In this document: piece after piece, positions 38,852 to 38,939 of the stretch
Position numbering within the stretch: the stretch's first letter is position 1
Layout: every line of letters begins with the position of its first letter
NCBI RefSeq assembly: GCF_000621505.1
Contig: NZ_JHYD01000051.1
Location: 1 to 38,939, forward strand
Direction of reading: 5' to 3'
DNA length: 38,939 nt
DNA from: Ruminiclostridium cellobioparum DSM 1351 = ATCC 15832
GTDB lineage: Bacteria; Bacillota; Clostridia; Acetivibrionales; DSM-1351
Program-made: the position numbers and the translations under genes
Notes under the pieces: model-generated
What the model was told of the DNA's origin: nothing
Database searches by the model: none
Seen by the model: the letters and a program-made list of their open reading frames with translations, nothing else

Positions 38852-38939
38852 GTGCGACAGGCAGTCGCATAGGGGAAATCGTAGGCTTCCCCGTTCCATG
38901 TGTTAAAGACATCGAGAACGATGTTGAGACAAGAACGAC
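38852..38939 (+). mobile_element. 5' end of a probable group II intron (class C-like), cut by window edge
   Basis: Directly after the terminator U-tract the sequence starts GTGCGAC, the GUGYG 5' boundary of group II introns. Three hairpins follow closely: TGCGAC/GTCGCA (38853-38869), GGGGAA/TTCCCC (38873-38893) and ACATCG/CGATGT near 38908-38923, as in domain I. Bacterial class C introns are known to insert just downstream of intrinsic terminators. No reverse transcriptase ORF or domain V is inside the window, so the call rests on the boundary, structure and location. Confidence 0.6.

Noticed and set aside
38223-38912. 229-codon open frame on the minus strand
   Set aside because: Antisense to the MFS gene; rich in Pro/Ser as expected for the complement of membrane-helix codons.
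1-38939. CRISPR arrays, tRNA and rRNA genes
   Set aside because: I saw no regularly spaced direct repeats, no cloverleaf sequences and no conserved rRNA words.

Overview
The window comes from a low-to-mid GC, Gram-positive anaerobe of the clostridial type (Ruminiclostridium/Clostridium-like). I infer this from strong AGGAGG ribosome binding sites, TTG/GTG starts, U-tailed hairpin terminators, a reverse rubrerythrin, an oxygen-sensitive glycyl radical enzyme (GRE) and the family affinities of most genes. Almost everything is on the + strand; the exception is the hemolysin III-like gene near the left end. I see no tRNA, rRNA or CRISPR array.

Layout. 1-254: 3' end of an IS110-family transposase. 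430-1074 (-): TrhA/hemolysin III membrane protein. 1.5-8.7 kb: housekeeping and accessory genes (acyl-CoA ligase, MATE exporter, YsxC/EngB GTPase, DUF445 protein, CDF metal exporter with an N-D-D-D metal site, reverse rubrerythrin). 9.0-10.0 kb: aldo/keto reductase behind a perfect 20-bp operator-like palindrome.

10.2-23.5 kb: one long, tightly spaced + strand unit, the most interesting metabolic locus. It encodes a CUT1/Lpl-type ABC sugar importer (lipoprotein and two permeases, no ATPase), an XRE regulator, a DhaL-like protein, a GRE-activating radical SAM enzyme, a GRE with atypical signature motifs, an MmsA/IolA-like CoA-acylating aldehyde dehydrogenase, an atypical DhaK, a second DhaL, a UPF0303 (DUF336-like) protein and a GH1 beta-glucosidase. 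A 13-bp-stem terminator closes it. I infer uptake of a glycoside, cytosolic release of glucose plus a polyol- or ketose-like aglycone, radical C-O (or C-C) cleavage of that aglycone, capture of an aldehyde as acyl-CoA, and phosphorylation of a ketose-like intermediate. The substrate cannot be read from the sequence.

23.7-30.7 kb: an unrecognised protein with a cysteine cluster, a secreted transglutaminase-like protein, an OmpR-type two-component system and a lipoprotein with tandem 11-bp-spaced half-sites at its promoter. 31.0-38.8 kb: an ABC exporter behind a long leader hairpin, a truncated receiver-domain remnant, a small unknown gene, HelD, a Cfr-family 23S rRNA methyltransferase preceded by a promoter / leader ORF / terminator arrangement that looks like attenuation, and a Mef-like MFS efflux protein with its own promoter. 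The last ~88 bases, starting GTGCGAC directly after a terminator U-tract, look like the 5' end of a group II intron, probably class C.
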